64,000 nucleotides of DNA from positions 40,976,501-41,040,500 of the forward strand of contig NW_026947493.1 in NCBI RefSeq assembly GCF_034190915.1. The letters run 5' to 3'. The position numbers and the translations under genes were made by a program. The DNA comes from Cavia porcellus. Lineage: Eukaryota; Chordata; Mammalia; Rodentia; Caviidae. Shown here one piece after another: positions 1 through 11,720 of this stretch (positions are counted from its first letter, which is position 1; each line of letters starts with the position of its first letter). The notes under the pieces are model-generated. The model had not been told where the DNA came from. It did no database searches and saw only the letters and a list, made by a program, of their open reading frames with translations.

Positions 1-769
1 CAATGTTAAAATGTTTTCAGTGTGTGCCTTTTGTTGGTACTGAGTATGGCAAGATAATCATAATTACCTGACAATCATAATTACAGCCTTGACACAATAT
101 CCAAAAAAACTGAATCCTTTTTAATCTCAAGTAGTTCACTTAGACATTAAGAAAAACTATGTTTTAGCTAAATGAAATGCCAATATATCATCAAAACTTG
201 AAGTAAATAAATAATCAGATTCTAAAAACAAAAAGAAAAGAAAACCTATGAAACTAAAAGTAGGGTAAGAAAGAAAGGAGAAATACATTTTATTAACCAC
301 TGATGATAATAAGCACTACATTAAAAAGTAGCACTTTTCTGATAAAGTTGGAACTCCCAATCAAATAGGAAATGATGCATAATTCACTAAATGGTGCTGG
401 AACAAACCACTAATCATTTGTATGCTATTAGATCAGCTCATATATTATACAGCACCAAAACAAAGTTCAAATGAATTACGAATTTAAATACAAAAATAAA
501 ACTATAAAATATTAAAGGAAAATAAGAATGATGATTTATGTAATCATGCATGCAGAAGGCCTTTGTAGGGATTGGGCCAAAAGCAGAAGTCATTTTGAAA
601 GAGATATTGTTAAATTTGGTCACACAGAACTAGAATTTATATGTGCTATGTATCAAAAACTGGGATCAACTTAACACCAGCTGACTTAAATCAGCATGGT
701 GCTGCATGTAGATGGCCCACCTGAGGAAAGTTGCCAGCACAAAAGACAGAGAAAGGAAGGGCAGGGTTG
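1..769. other. AT-rich intergenic DNA, nothing recognised
   Basis: No open frame resembles a known protein, and no repeat family was identified by eye. Short A-rich runs suggest decayed retroelement sequence, but this cannot be assigned. Confidence 0.5.
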
Positions 770-1130
770 TTAAGTGCTCCTAAGTGTTGTTGTTTGGAAC
801 CATTAGTCCTCCTGGAAGAACCTGTCATGCTGGCTTCCACAATAGGAATTCAACCATTTGTCATCGGAGGAGCTCAGGACCTTGTTGTTGAAAATGGCTA
901 TGGTTCACTTCAGAGGAGCCCTGGTTCTTACTTGGAGCATCACTTCCTCGTTCTGGAAGGGAAGATGTGTGCTATTTAATTTCCAAGAAAAGTTGTCACA
1001 CTGGCCTCCTGACACGTACTCAACTGTTCCCATCATTGGTGGAGCTCAGGACCTTTGTTACTGAGGATGGCTGTGGTGCTTTTTAGGAAAGCCCTGGTGC
1101 TTACTTTAAGAGTCACTTCTTGGCTCTAGT
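770..1130. repeat. Two diverged tandem copies of a ~172-bp unit
   Basis: The string GAGCTCAGGACCTT occurs at about 870 and, as GAGCTCAGGACCTTT, at about 1042, a spacing of 172 bp. Flanking words align in the same order: a CTGGC(T/C)TCC segment, then CAACC/CAACTG, then CATC..GG(A/T)GGAGCTCAGGACC, then GGAG/AAAGCCCTGGT(T/G)CTTACTT, then CACTTC(C/T)T. Overall identity is perhaps 65-75%, so the duplication is old or belongs to an ancient repeat with internal tandem structure. No coding function is apparent, because frames are broken between copies. Confidence 0.6.
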
Positions 1131-1234
1131 GCAAATCCCTCAGCTTGGTGACACAGATCCTTCATTCTGCTAGCACAGATTTTCTGGCTTACGCTGCTGA
1201 TCTTTGGACCTTCCCAGCATGGATCCATAAAACA

Positions 1235-1320
1235 GACTTTCGTGAGTCCTCATGGGCTCTAGACCTCCAGTTAGACTCATGGGAGGCGTTGTCACGGGCT
1301 CTAGGTTTCCATCTGAACTG
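1235..1320. repeat. Short internal repeat, 43-bp period
   Basis: TCATGGGCTCTAG at about 1248 recurs as TCACGGGCTCTAG at about 1291, each followed by a similar CC(A/T)..T(T/C)(A/T)GAC or GAAC tail. It lies just beyond the 172-bp tandem pair and may be part of the same unidentified repeat element. Confidence 0.4.
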
Positions 1321-1339
1321 ATACAGGACATTGCTGTGG

Positions 1340-2940
1340 AATCCAGACCGCCATTGGCTGGATTTTCTAGGTCTTTAGTGTTGTGGACAGATTTCCTGCA
1401 CTTTCTTGTATTTAACTCTGGGTGACCATCAGAAAATAATAATATACATTCTATGCGTATAATTGTTCTCCTTGTAACCACTGAATATAACAATATGCAT
1501 ATCAAAAGCTCATTGTGGAAACACACTTAAAGAAATACAGGAAATCCATGAAAAATATATGAACAGAAATAGAATTAAGGTAGTAAAAGTCCCTAACAAA
1601 CACATTAGAAATAGTGAAAACTCCAATAGGAAAAAATAAATGAAATGAAAAAGCTCTTTATAAAATGATACCAAGTAGTCTGTAAACATAAATAAATGCA
1701 AAATGCTGTGGTAATTACGGGAATGCACATTAAAACAATAATGAAAAACTCTCTTCCAACAAATTTGTGCAGATTTTTTTAAGCTAAGATTTTGGAGGTT
1801 GAAAATGTTTAGAAATATGACTCCTCTGAGGAACATAAATTTTGAGGCAGTAAGTATGAGAAAGCCTAGAATTATTCTTACCCCCTTTTAAAAAAATCAT
1901 TTCTAAAAAATTATCTTTCATTGATAAATAATGCTATTTCATTTCCTTCTTTGGTAAATTTTTAAAATAGAATGGGGCCTATATTGGCAATTTTTTCTAT
2001 TCTCATCTTTCCTACTTGTCATTTTCGCATTTAAAAATGTTATAACAAAGAATATTTTTCTATCTTTATGTTACAAATCATGTCCAAGTATAGCTTTTTA
2101 ATGCTTATTTTTCATTATAAAACTTTCAGCTTCTATGTGATTATATCATGGCCATACCGACCTGAATGCACCCGATTTCATCTGGTCTGTGTGATTATAT
2201 CTTTAGATTTTTCTTTGTGTTTTCTATATTTGTCAGTTTTGAAAGTCCTTACCAACCAACACAAGTAATAGAAATATTCACTACATTTAAAATGTTTTAA
2301 ATTTGAATCATACATTAAAATGAAGAAAACAACACATAGACCAACCCGAGTTCACAGCTATCAAACATACATACCTCTTGTTGAATTTATTGCTATTTGT
2401 GTTTTACCAGATTTCTTTGCTAAAATATTTTTAAGCAAAAAAAATTTAAACCCATTTTATAACGTGTTATCTTGTTATCATTCACTGTGTATCTCTAGTT
2501 TCCTTACAACTCCACAAAACTATTTAAATATCTAACAAAATTAACAATTCTTTGTATATATCATACAATAATCAAATTTTCCCAGTTGACTAAAGGGTGT
2601 TGTTTTATAATTAATGATCCAAATAATTATCTAAAATTCATACACACCACTGTGAATTTCATGTCTTTTAGACTGAAGGCAGTCCTGTCTTGTTTTTTCT
2701 CTGCTTATTGTTGAAAAGTAGCAGAAACTAAATCAATTATGCAAAAGATTATCTCAACTTTTCAAATGTACCTACTTTCTCCTGATGTTTAAATTATTTC
2801 TTTCTAAATATAGTATCAGTAAATAAAGTTAACTTTTCAGGCTTAGTTAAACTTGAGTTTAGTTTTTTTTTGGTTTTGGTTTTGGTTTTATAAGAACTAT
2901 TTGTAGTAATACTACTGACTTCTATTATATGAAAGTTCTT
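1340..2940. other. AT-rich intergenic DNA, no gene seen
   Basis: Only short chance open frames occur. A run of T with TTTTGG repeats lies at about 2868-2890. No repeat family is recognised with confidence. Confidence 0.45.
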
Positions 2941-3441
2941 TAAGGAGACTAATAAAATAGAAAAGACCCAACTAAAGTCAGAGATAAAAATGATAATGTT
3001 GCAAGTGATACCACAGAAACAAGAAATTTAAGAGGCATATGAGTAAAATGGGTAATCTAAAAGAAATTAATCCTTGAAAAATACAAACCACTAATACTTA
3101 ATCATGAAGAAACTGAATATATGAACAAACTTATAACTAGGCAGATAGAATTCATAATCAAAAAACTCCCAAGAAAAAATGTCCGGCACTGGATAGCCAC
3201 ATTTCACAGTATTTTGTGAAACATTTCAAGAATTACTATCAATCATCAAGTATTTCCAAAAAATTAACAATAGGAATACCTTCAAACTAATGCTATAAAT
3301 CTGATAAAATTCTGATACAAAAACCAGGAAGAATATGAAAAAAAGAAAAGATTAATATCTGTAGTATCAGTGATATAGAATAATTCCACAAAATAGTAGC
3401 AAATTGAATTCAACAGCCTATTTAAAAACCTCATTCTCTCA

Positions 3442-3535
3442 GGCTGGGAACTTATCTCAGCAGCACAAGCACCTGCCTGTACACAAGCACAAGGCCATGA
3501 GTTTGATCCCCAGTGCGAATAAATAAATGAATAAG
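3442..3535 (+). mobile_element. ID-type tRNA-derived SINE (old copy)
   Basis: It begins GGCTGGGAACTTATCTCAG, close to the ID head with its tRNA A box. It continues through CACCTGCCTGTACA and a B box (GAGTTTGATCCCCAGTG), and ends in an (AATA)n tail. It is diverged from the younger copy at 3791 and sits inside the L1. Confidence 0.85.
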
Positions 3536-3790
3536 TTTATCTCAAGGAAGAAAGACATCGTAACCTATGAAAAATCAGTGTGATACACATTAAAATAATG
3601 AAGGATAAAACAAAATACTCACCTCAACAGATGCAGATAAAATATTTGACAAAAGCCAAAACCTTTTCTCTATTTAAAAAAGAAACACTAGAAGTAGAAG
3701 AAAATTTTCTCAGCATAGTAAAGCCCACATACAAAAAAACCACTGCTGACCTCCTACTCAAAAATAAAACACTAAAAAGTTTTCCCCTAG

Positions 3791-3883
3791 GGGGCTGGGG
3801 ATTTAGCTCAGTGGCATGAGCGCCTGCTTTGTAAGCAGGCAGTCGTGAGTTCGATCCCTGGTACCGATAAAAATGAAAAAGAC

Positions 3884-3907
<24 letters not shown>
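3791..3907 (+). mobile_element. Full-length young ID-type SINE with target-site duplication
   Basis: The head is GGGGCTGGGGATTTAGCTCA. The pol III A box (TAGCTCAGTGG) is at 3804-3814 and the B box (GTTCGATCCCTG) is at about 3849-3860. The unique 3' end is GGTACCGATAAAAATG, followed by GACAAAA and a long A run. A 17-bp target-site duplication flanks it: AAAAAGTTTTCCCCTAG at 3774-3790 and AAAAAGTTGTCCCCTAG at 3908-3924, one mismatch. This marks a retroposition into the older L1. Confidence 0.93.
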
Positions 3908-3915
<8 letters not shown>

Positions 3916-5220
3916 GTCCCCTAGATTAGGAACAATACAAGGAAGGAACAAAACTACTTCTGTTCAGTATAGTACCAGAAATCCTAGCCAGATTGAACAA
4001 AAGAAATAGAAACCATCCAAATAAGAAAAGTAAAGCTAAAATTGCTTCTGTTTTCATATGAAATGATCTTAGATGTAGAAAGTTGTAAAAATTAAACATA
4101 CACTCACACACAAATTGGTAAATCTATAAATTTATGGACTAATAAAAATCAGTTTTGTTTCTTCTTAGAAACAATAAATAAGGTGAAAAAGAAATTAAGA
4201 AAATTATTCCACATTATTTTTTGACATGGAAATAAACATGAAATAAACTTAAAGAAGCAAAAGATTTATACACTGAAAAGTGCAAAGTATTGTAAGAAGT
4301 AAAAACAAACAAACAAAAAAATACATACAAAATCATCCTAGGTCCATGGATGGGAAGATTTAATACTGCTAAAATGTTATTGCTACCCAAAATAATTACA
4401 GCTTCCTTGCAATTTCTGTCAAATCTCAGTGACATGTTTACTGATTTAAATGAAAAATTATAGACTAAAAAGGACCCAGAATAACCCAAATAATCTTGAC
4501 AAACAACAAAACTGAGACGCCTCATTTTTTTATTTTAAAAAATGTAAAAATCTAGAGTATTTTAAATCACTTGAATAAAAACAGATACATAATAATGAAA
4601 AGAATAGAGAAATCAGAAATACATACACAAATACACAGTTAACTGATCTTTAACAAGGGTGCCAAGAATAATAATGATGGGAAATACCATCAAATAACAT
4701 TGAGAAAAATGGGTCTCTGTATGCCAAAGGATGAAACTGAATGATTGACTTATACTATGAATCAAATCAAAGTCAAATGAAAATGGATGAAAGATTTAAA
4801 TGTAAAATTCAAAAATATAAAAACCCTAGAAGAAAATATAGGGGAGCCTAATGAAATTTATGTTAGCACTGATTTTTTGGGTGTGACCCTGAAAAAAAAT
4901 AGAGAATAAAGACACTCTCAGTAAGTGGGGCTGTATCAAGCTAAAAGTTTCCTACACAACAAAGAAACAGTCAACAGAGAAAATTTTCAGCTGATAGAAT
5001 AAGAAAATATTTGCAATCCATATACTTGATGAGTTTATAAGAAATTCTTACAACTCAATGGTAAAAATACTCAAACTACCCAAATTAATAAAAAATGGGA
5101 AAGTATGAATTGGAAATTCTGAAAAAAATTACTTGCACAACAGATATGTGAAGAAATGCCCAATGTGATGAGTCACTATGATAGGATTATTTCCAAAAGA
5201 TGAAAAATATTTCCAAAAGA

Positions 5221-5545
5221 TGAGAAGTATAAAACAAAAAGTGGCCTTTATTCTGAGAACACAGAGAGAGATGACTGGCACCCGCCACCGCTGGCGTCAG
5301 GTTATCTTTCCTGGACACGTGGCCCGGTAGGGTATGTAAGTAGCCTCGGTTTGGGGTGGAACCTAAGGGGAGCATTAAGGATGCACAGGTAGCCCATTGT
5401 TCCTAGGTTTGGCGCCATAGGTAAATTTCCAGGGGCAGGAAGATGGCGTCACAGGTAAATTCCTAGGGGCGGGGGAAATAGGGGCTTCCTGCTTCTGGTT
5501 GAGGCTTTCCTGGCTACAGTGTCCTGTCTGGGCCAAAACCCTTTC
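5221..5545 (-). mobile_element. Candidate solo LTR, GC-rich, inserted in L1
   Basis: A sharply GC-richer 325-bp block interrupts L1 3' sequence. On the plus strand it begins TG (TGAGAAG) and ends CA (CCCTTTCA). Read on the minus strand, an AATAAA polyadenylation signal (complement at 5247-5252) lies near the far end, as in a retroviral LTR. L1 3' UTR text resumes right after it (GAAGCACAAATCAAAATTTC). Flanking duplications are not perfect, so boundaries are uncertain. The short open frames inside it match nothing known. The family is unidentified. Confidence 0.5.
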
Positions 5546-6146
5546 AACGAGAGAAGCACAAATCAAAATTTCAAGTTTTTGAGTTATCACCTCATATCCT
5601 TAATATAGCCATGTTAAATTTTTTTTCTTGAAACAATTTAACCATGAGTGGTAAACATGTAAAAATCATAATTCTTGCATCATTCTGTTGTTCCATTATT
5701 CAGTTGGTGCTTATATAAAATGATGACACTGATCTAGAAAAGAACAAGCATGGAAGTTTCCTTCAAATAAATAACAGCACTACTATATATGATCCAGGAA
5801 TCTCACTTCTGAGACAATCACCCAAAATAGTTGAAATCAAGATCTCAAAGAGATATTCGTCCCCATATGTTTATTTTGCAGCATCATTCAAGACATGCAA
5901 GAGGTGAATAAATCCTAAATGTGTACCAACAGAGGAGCATATAATGTTTATGTATATGAATTTATTCATATGTATGAATCCTATTGAAGCATAAAAAATG
6001 ATTACATTATACTCTACAACACTGGGGGACAGTAAGGAAATCGTGCTAAGTGAAATCAGATAATCACAGAAAGATGCCATGATTCAAATGATCTAATGTA
6101 GTCGAAAATCTTGCCAGAGAATAGAACAGTAGTGTTCAGCGGATGG

Positions 6147-6238
6147 TGAGAAAGAAAGGAGAAAGAGAAAGAGAGGGAGAGAAGGAGGAAAGGAAGGGAG
6201 GATGGAAGGATGGAAGGAAGGAAGGAAAGAGAAGGGGG
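6147..6238 (+). repeat. Polypurine (GGAA/GAGA) tract
   Basis: About 90 bases are almost only A and G on the plus strand, with GGAAGGAAGG-type units. Its place at the end of an L1 fits the G-rich polypurine tract of L1 3' UTRs. Confidence 0.8.
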
Positions 6239-6250
6239 CAAAACAGTGAC

Positions 6251-6658
6251 TAAAAGCATGGCAAGGTTATAAGGGGAGTCCTTACAATGGGTGCGTGCCC
6301 GTGGCCAGTCCCCTAAATTATCTCAGAGGCTGCTGGTATATTTGAAAGTCAACCTAACTAGTCTGAGGTTTTACCATCACCACTGAGTTTAAGAGGACAA
6401 GGAAAAAGACTAAACAGATCAGAATAAAAAAATTCTAGGTGGGATGGGATCAGTATCAGGGGAGAAGAGCACAGAAGAATTGGCTGAAAGGCAACATTAT
6501 AAAAAGTCTTCAAATTTTTGTTTCATTAGAAATGTCATTTTTATTCACTAATTAGGATCTACTGAAATTTCCATAAGACATTAAAAGAAAGCATTCTGTC
6601 ATTCAGAAGCCACTCATTGCATAGCTTAACAGGCTGGCTTGCCACATTTCAAAACCAT

Positions 6659-6697
<39 letters not shown>

Positions 6698-9284
6698 TTG
6701 TTAGAAATAGTAAAACTTAGACTAAATTCCACGGAAGCCATCTTTATGATCAAAAAGATCTTTTCCATAGAAGATCCTGATTACAAAGTTTTTGATAAAT
6801 AATAGTTAAAAATAAATACCAGTATTACAGGATGAGAACTAAATATTGAACAATTGTGATTGCATTTATAGTCACGATGTTGTGCTCTTCTCTCTGTGTC
6901 TTCCTAACACCTCCATCAACCCCCATTCAGTGAGAGTGCTTCCTCAGAGCTTAACCAAGAAATTGGATGTCCTAGTAGTTGAAATAATAGACATAGAAAG
7001 CAAGGAGTAGAAATAAAATATAGACCTTTGAATTTATCCATATAATATTTATTACAAACGTATTAATTGAAAGCTACTGACCTACGACTGCTCTGGGGAA
7101 TCTTCTCCAAACAAAATGTACCAGGTAACTGAGGCTGCTGAGTGGATAACCTATGACCCAGTTCCTCACAACTCCTAACTGGAAGGTTGTGAAGAGTACC
7201 ACACTTAAAACCAGGGATTTTAAGTCTTGGGCAGTATTTACCACAATGTCATTGAAACATTGCAAAAAATAATTGCTAGTAATTCGACCATTATAAACTT
7301 CTGACATTGGACCAAAGAGAAGGAATATAGCATAGTTATATGCTTTTTGTCCTTCATCCGGATGGGCTATTTATCAAAAACTGTATAATTAATTTACATC
7401 TCTGGAATGTTATAGCAGTTTAGTAATTAATACTGTAAAGTGCTTTGGAAATATCATGAGATAAAAACGTCAACTACTGTGTAACAGTTTCTTTGAATAG
7501 CATCTTCAATGAACAATAATGTAGCCTGATTTAATTAAACAATACAAAGTTAAATAATAAAAAGCAGAGGAAGAAATAAATTAAGAGGCATAGTCCAGGG
7601 AGAAGGGCATGTTTTCAGATGAGATTTGAAAAAAGATGGTGAATCAATGAGGCAGAGAGACACTAGAAAGCTGCTTTACTTGAGAGAAGATACAGACAAG
7701 GTCTCTCCTTCGACAATCTGCTGCATTCCCTGGTACCTAATTATAACGTTAAACGCATCAGCATCTCCAATAACATGAATGTTAATGATGATCATTGCTG
7801 AGACACAAAAGAGCACTTAATTACCCTTTGGGAGAATAAATGCCATCATTACTGAGAATTGTTGAAGTCGTAGAAAAGTTGGAAAATGTAATAATTCATG
7901 GCCGGCTAACAATGAAGATCTATGTTTCCTTTCTACGATTTAAAGTTGTAGTTCGGGGGGTACCTGATGATCCAGACCACACATTCTCTTCCACGTTGCC
8001 TCTAAAGGAGGCCAATAGCTTGTCTGGCTGATATAATGGGAGCATAAATGACATTTGTCACTTCCAGATCAATTTTTCTTCCCGCAGTCAACCTTAGAGC
8101 CTATATGTTGAAAATAGTGGCATCAAAAGAGTGGGTGGAGTCTGAGTCCCGGAGTCCCCATTTGAAGAAGAAAGCCAGGACAGCTGCCTACATTGGACCA
8201 ATCATGAATGAAAAGCACAGTTTATTTGTTAAACCATTGACATTGTAAAATAGTTTATAACGTTTCTAGCAATACATTATCATTACCAATAAAATACCTT
8301 TCTTTCTAAAGTAATATGGTTTACCTAAACACCTGTTTAAAATATATTAAAAACAGAAGTATTTAAAGTTATGCCAAGAATGAAGTGAAGGGGTAGGAAC
8401 AGAAGCAGAAGTTGTGGTTGGAAGAATATATATGTAAAGTGGAGAAGTGAAAGAGAAATCTGCCAAGTCAGTCAAATGGCCAGAAAGAAGAATTAGGCAA
8501 AGATCTATTCTGAAATACAGGAGAGAGGTCAAATAAGAAAAAGTTTCTTTGCCATGCATTGTGTTTAGGAACAAGGATATTGTAACTCTCTATAGTGAAA
8601 GAAATTTTCATTTAGTGTTTGTAAAATGACTCAAATTGCAATGGATAGAGGAATGAATGAAAACAGAAACAGAGAAGGAATATAAAATACTTTTTTCAAA
8701 TCACAGCAATAAAAAGATTGACCCAAGAAGGTAGTTACAGAAGCCATCGAGATGAAGTATTGTTTTATTCTGTTTTATTTTGTTTTAGGATTGAAGTGAC
8801 CATCAGACATTTAAATTTACTAAAAATGCTTAAATGTTACAGAAAGATGGTGGTGTAGGGTTTTGGAAGAACTCCGTGCGAAAATGAGTGTCTTTGTTGA
8901 AAGGCGTGCCTTAAATGGCAGAACAGTATTAGAGGAAGGGCCACTAGGTCACATGGAGATTGCAAAGAATCTAGGAAATGTGGATAATGCTTCAGTAAAA
9001 AAGAAATAAATAGGGATAGTGTCTAGACAATGTCCAACCGTTTAAGAGTGAAAAGTATGAAAATCCAGGAAAGGACAAAAAGTGTAAGAATAAGCATGCC
9101 AAAATAGAGACAGTCATACATTCACATACAAACATGTGTGAAATGTAGCAAATATACAGAAAAAAAAAAGATTCCATAGACACTACAAATATGTTTGATA
9201 ATTAATTTACAAAACTTAGTTAAGTGAAGAAAAAGTGATTATTTTCAAGGGAATACAGTGTGTCAGAGAACAAACTAATTTTAC
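6251..9284. other. Intergenic DNA, no gene seen
   Basis: There are no recognisable coding regions. A (TTTA)n microsatellite lies at 6658-6699. Open frames at 7840-8248 are short, lack neighbours or splice context, and match no family known to me. The segment 7740-8240 is somewhat less AT-rich and may be an old repeat. Confidence 0.5.
6658..6699. repeat. (TTTA)n microsatellite
   Basis: About ten perfect TTTA units. It may be the tail of a decayed minus-strand SINE, but no SINE body is clear beside it. Confidence 0.9.
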
Positions 9285-9500
9285 AAATATTCTCTGATTT
9301 GATTACACTTATCAAACTTGTCCACATCACAATTCCACAAGGTATAATTCCCATTTTTTAAAAAATTAGGGAATAGGACTGGGGGTTTTGCTCAGCAGCA
9401 TAAGCACCTGCCTGGCAAGTATGAGGTTATGAGTTCGATCCCCAGTGTAAATAAATAAATAAATAAATAAATAAAATTAGATAATGAGTTCAATTCATAT
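9285..9500 (+). mobile_element. MIR-like ancient SINE split by an ID insertion
   Basis: The stretch from ATTACACTTATCAAAC through CACATCACAATTCCACAAGG to TATAATTCCCATTTTTTA follows the order of the MIR/L2 3' phrase (..CTCACAACAACCCTATGAGG..ATTATCCCCATTTTA..). The following ID element sits where the phrase would continue, and ATAATGAGTTCAATTC resumes after it. Identity is moderate. Confidence 0.45.
9370..9475 (+). mobile_element. ID-type SINE with (AAAT)n tail
   Basis: The body reads GACTGGGGGTTTTGCTCAGC, then CACCTGCCTGGCAAG, the B box GAGTTCGATCCCCAGTG, and an (AATA)n tail at 9449-9475. An AAAATTAG duplication before (about 9362-9369) and after (9473-9480) supports retroposition. Confidence 0.85.
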
Positions 9501-11155
9501 TTATCAAGAAATTTATATGTTTAAATTAATTCTTATCTTCATTCATGCTTTGAAACTACTATTGTTTTGAGCAATAAAAGAATATTTGTTTTAGAGACAA
9601 GCAAACCAGAATTCATATTATTTTTATACCTTACTACCTACATTGTCAACACCATTCTTTTCACCATTGTACTGCATATGCACAGCGTAGTCTTTCAGCA
9701 TACAGGAGGTGCCCCATAAGTAGGTGAAGCATTACATTTAATCTCTGAATTCCTATTTTATCAATATAGCAAGATAAAAATGAAAATATTACACATAAAG
9801 ACACATAAAAGAGTAAAAAACCTTTAAAGGGAAATATAGTAAGTTATTTCAGAAATAGGTGAGACTCAAAAATAATAAATAGTATAGCTTGCATACAGTA
9901 CCGCAATTACAGAGTTTATATAAATGATTTGCACACACTGGTGATAAGAAAGCGCATCCTACTGTCAGTGAATAAAGATACTACGTTCTTATATATCACA
10001 ATCAAAAAATCTAAACATTGTTGTCAATTTACATCTATCAAATATTTCAAAAAGAGTTGCTCACAACCTGCAGTGAATTTTAAAATTCCATTTCCATGTT
10101 TATGTAAATCAAAATTTTAGCTTAAGTTAAATTAACCCTTTTTCAGACTCCACTTGGGAAGCTTAAAAAGTTGCCTCTCAAAAATCAGAAGCTTATATAT
10201 ACAATTTTAACAACATGGTGTTAAGAGTTTAGAATCAAAATGTTGCATATTCTAGCAAAAGTTCACAGTTTTAAGTATCAAAGGAAATCATAATATGCAT
10301 AATGCACAATAAGCAACATTTGCAAACTACACGTATGGTGTGGGTACATCTGGTGTAATATTTCATTTGAATGCTATCTTTGTGCTATGTATTCAGCATG
10401 TCAAATAGTACCAGCTTTCTCGATCCCCTAAAATAACAAAATATTTAAGATACATATATGATCAACAAGGCTCCAAAATAGTAAGTCATAGTAAAAGGAA
10501 ATAACATGAGCTAGAATTAAAATGTTAAATTTAGGGCAGAAGGTATACCTCAGTGGTAGAGTGCATAAAAAATAAACTTTAAAAATTGATTGTCCTTTGC
10601 ATCTGTTTATGAAATTCAAGTTAAAAAAAAAAAACAGAAATGGCTTTAAATCCAATCATTTAAAATTATTTTAATTAATCACAGATGAATATCAGATATC
10701 TCTATTTTCACAATTTAGAGGAACAATAAGCAAGTAGAGAATACACAACTACAAATTAGGATTATTTCACATATATTTAAAAATTATTTGATTTTATTTA
10801 CCCTTAACAAAATAGTGAAATAAAAAATTTTCAATTTTACATAAATGTTTTTCTATCATCAAAATCAACCAGAATCACAAAGAAAAAATATAGTGGCTGA
10901 AATTTTGGCTATTTGGGGGATGGTAAGTCTTCTGGAGTTCATTAGAGAAAACTGCATTATCCACAAAGGGAAAAAAAATACTACGAGTGCTGGAGTCTTA
11001 AGAGTTCCTATTTAAGAAAAACTAAATGTGTAGCATGAGAATTTTGACTATTTTTAAGACCATATTGCACTGTTGATTAGTACTACTGATAATAACATTG
11101 AGAGATAAAAAATTATCACACTTTCTTTTGTCTTATGTTATATTTGTGATGACAC
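9501..11155. other. AT-rich intergenic DNA
   Basis: No gene was seen. A degenerate ID fragment (GGGCAGAAGGTATACCTCAG) is at about 10533-10570. The rest is AT-rich without recognised elements. Confidence 0.5.
10533..10570 (+). mobile_element. 5' fragment of an ID-type SINE
   Basis: GGGCAGAAGGTATACCTCAG followed by TGGTAGAGTGCAT matches the tRNA-like head of ID (A box ACCTCAGTGG). The B box half is missing. Confidence 0.5.
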
Positions 11156-11159
11156 GTCT

Positions 11160-11720
11160 TGTTCCCTTTTCCAGGTCCTCTCCATTCCTGAGTTCTCTAT
11201 TTTAATTCACTGAAGGACTAGAGGAATTTCAGCATCAATTGGTTTTCTCTAGGACTGAACAATATTCAGTTCGTTCATGTTTGGGAATGACTACCATATG
11301 TCTTCATACTTAATGGACAGCTTTGATGGTCATGATACTCTTTACATTTACTTTTTCTATGAATTTTGATTTTATTCTACTGTGTATGAGTATTCCTGTG
11401 AAGAATTTTAAGGCTACCCTGACCTTCCTTTCTATATGACATTTAATTTTTGCTTAAATGCTTCAATTAGTTTTTCAATCTGTCAAATTTGGTAGCCTAT
11501 GATATAAGCCATAATTATTCATTTTATGTTTAACTTTTCTGGAATATAATGGGCTTATTTATCATGAAGTTTTAATTCTTAGCTTATTATAAGAAAAAAT
11601 TTAATTGAAGTATTTCTATTAATTTTCTACTTTATTTGCTCTAAATGCAAAAAAGTGTATGCCTTTTTATTTCAAATTAAAATTTTCTCCTAATCACCAA
11701 TTTTATTTTCTGTCATACTT
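11160..11720 (-). mobile_element. Probable L1-derived fragment, minus strand
   Basis: The T-rich stretch with TTGGTTTTCTCTAGGACTGA, then GACAGCTTTGATGGTCATGA and the following TTTTTCTATG phrases is reminiscent of antisense L1 5'-region sequence. It has no open frame. Assignment is by overall texture only. Confidence 0.3.

Larger units (their letters stand above)
2941..6250 (+). mobile_element. Decayed LINE-1 (ORF2 and 3' UTR), plus strand, with nested insertions
   Basis: Conceptual plus-strand translation at about 3090-3440 gives broken peptides like the start of the L1 ORF2 reverse-transcriptase region (INKLISRQIEF, IIKKLP, then a QEEYEKK-like stretch) with stops and frameshifts. Further pieces at 3560-4110 and 4330-5200 resemble later ORF2. 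At 5560-6130 come the classic L1 3' phrases (AAATCAAAAT..ATCACCTCATA.., then a GCATCATTCA..AATAAATCCTAAATGTG segment). The element ends in a purine-rich tract, typical of L1 3' UTRs. It is interrupted by two ID SINEs (3442, 3791) and an LTR-like insert (5221). It has no intact ORF and may be two merged L1 copies. Confidence 0.7.

Noticed and set aside
731..1064. Short plus-strand frames over the tandem repeat
   Set aside because: They differ between the two repeat copies, with stops, so the repeat is not coding.
3791..3907. A functional tRNA gene
   Set aside because: A and B boxes are present, but the unique 3' end, A tail and target duplication make it a SINE, and several copies exist in the window.
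9449..9475. Microsatellite or CRISPR-like array
   Set aside because: It is the (AAAT)n tail of an ID SINE. No spaced direct repeats occur anywhere in the window.
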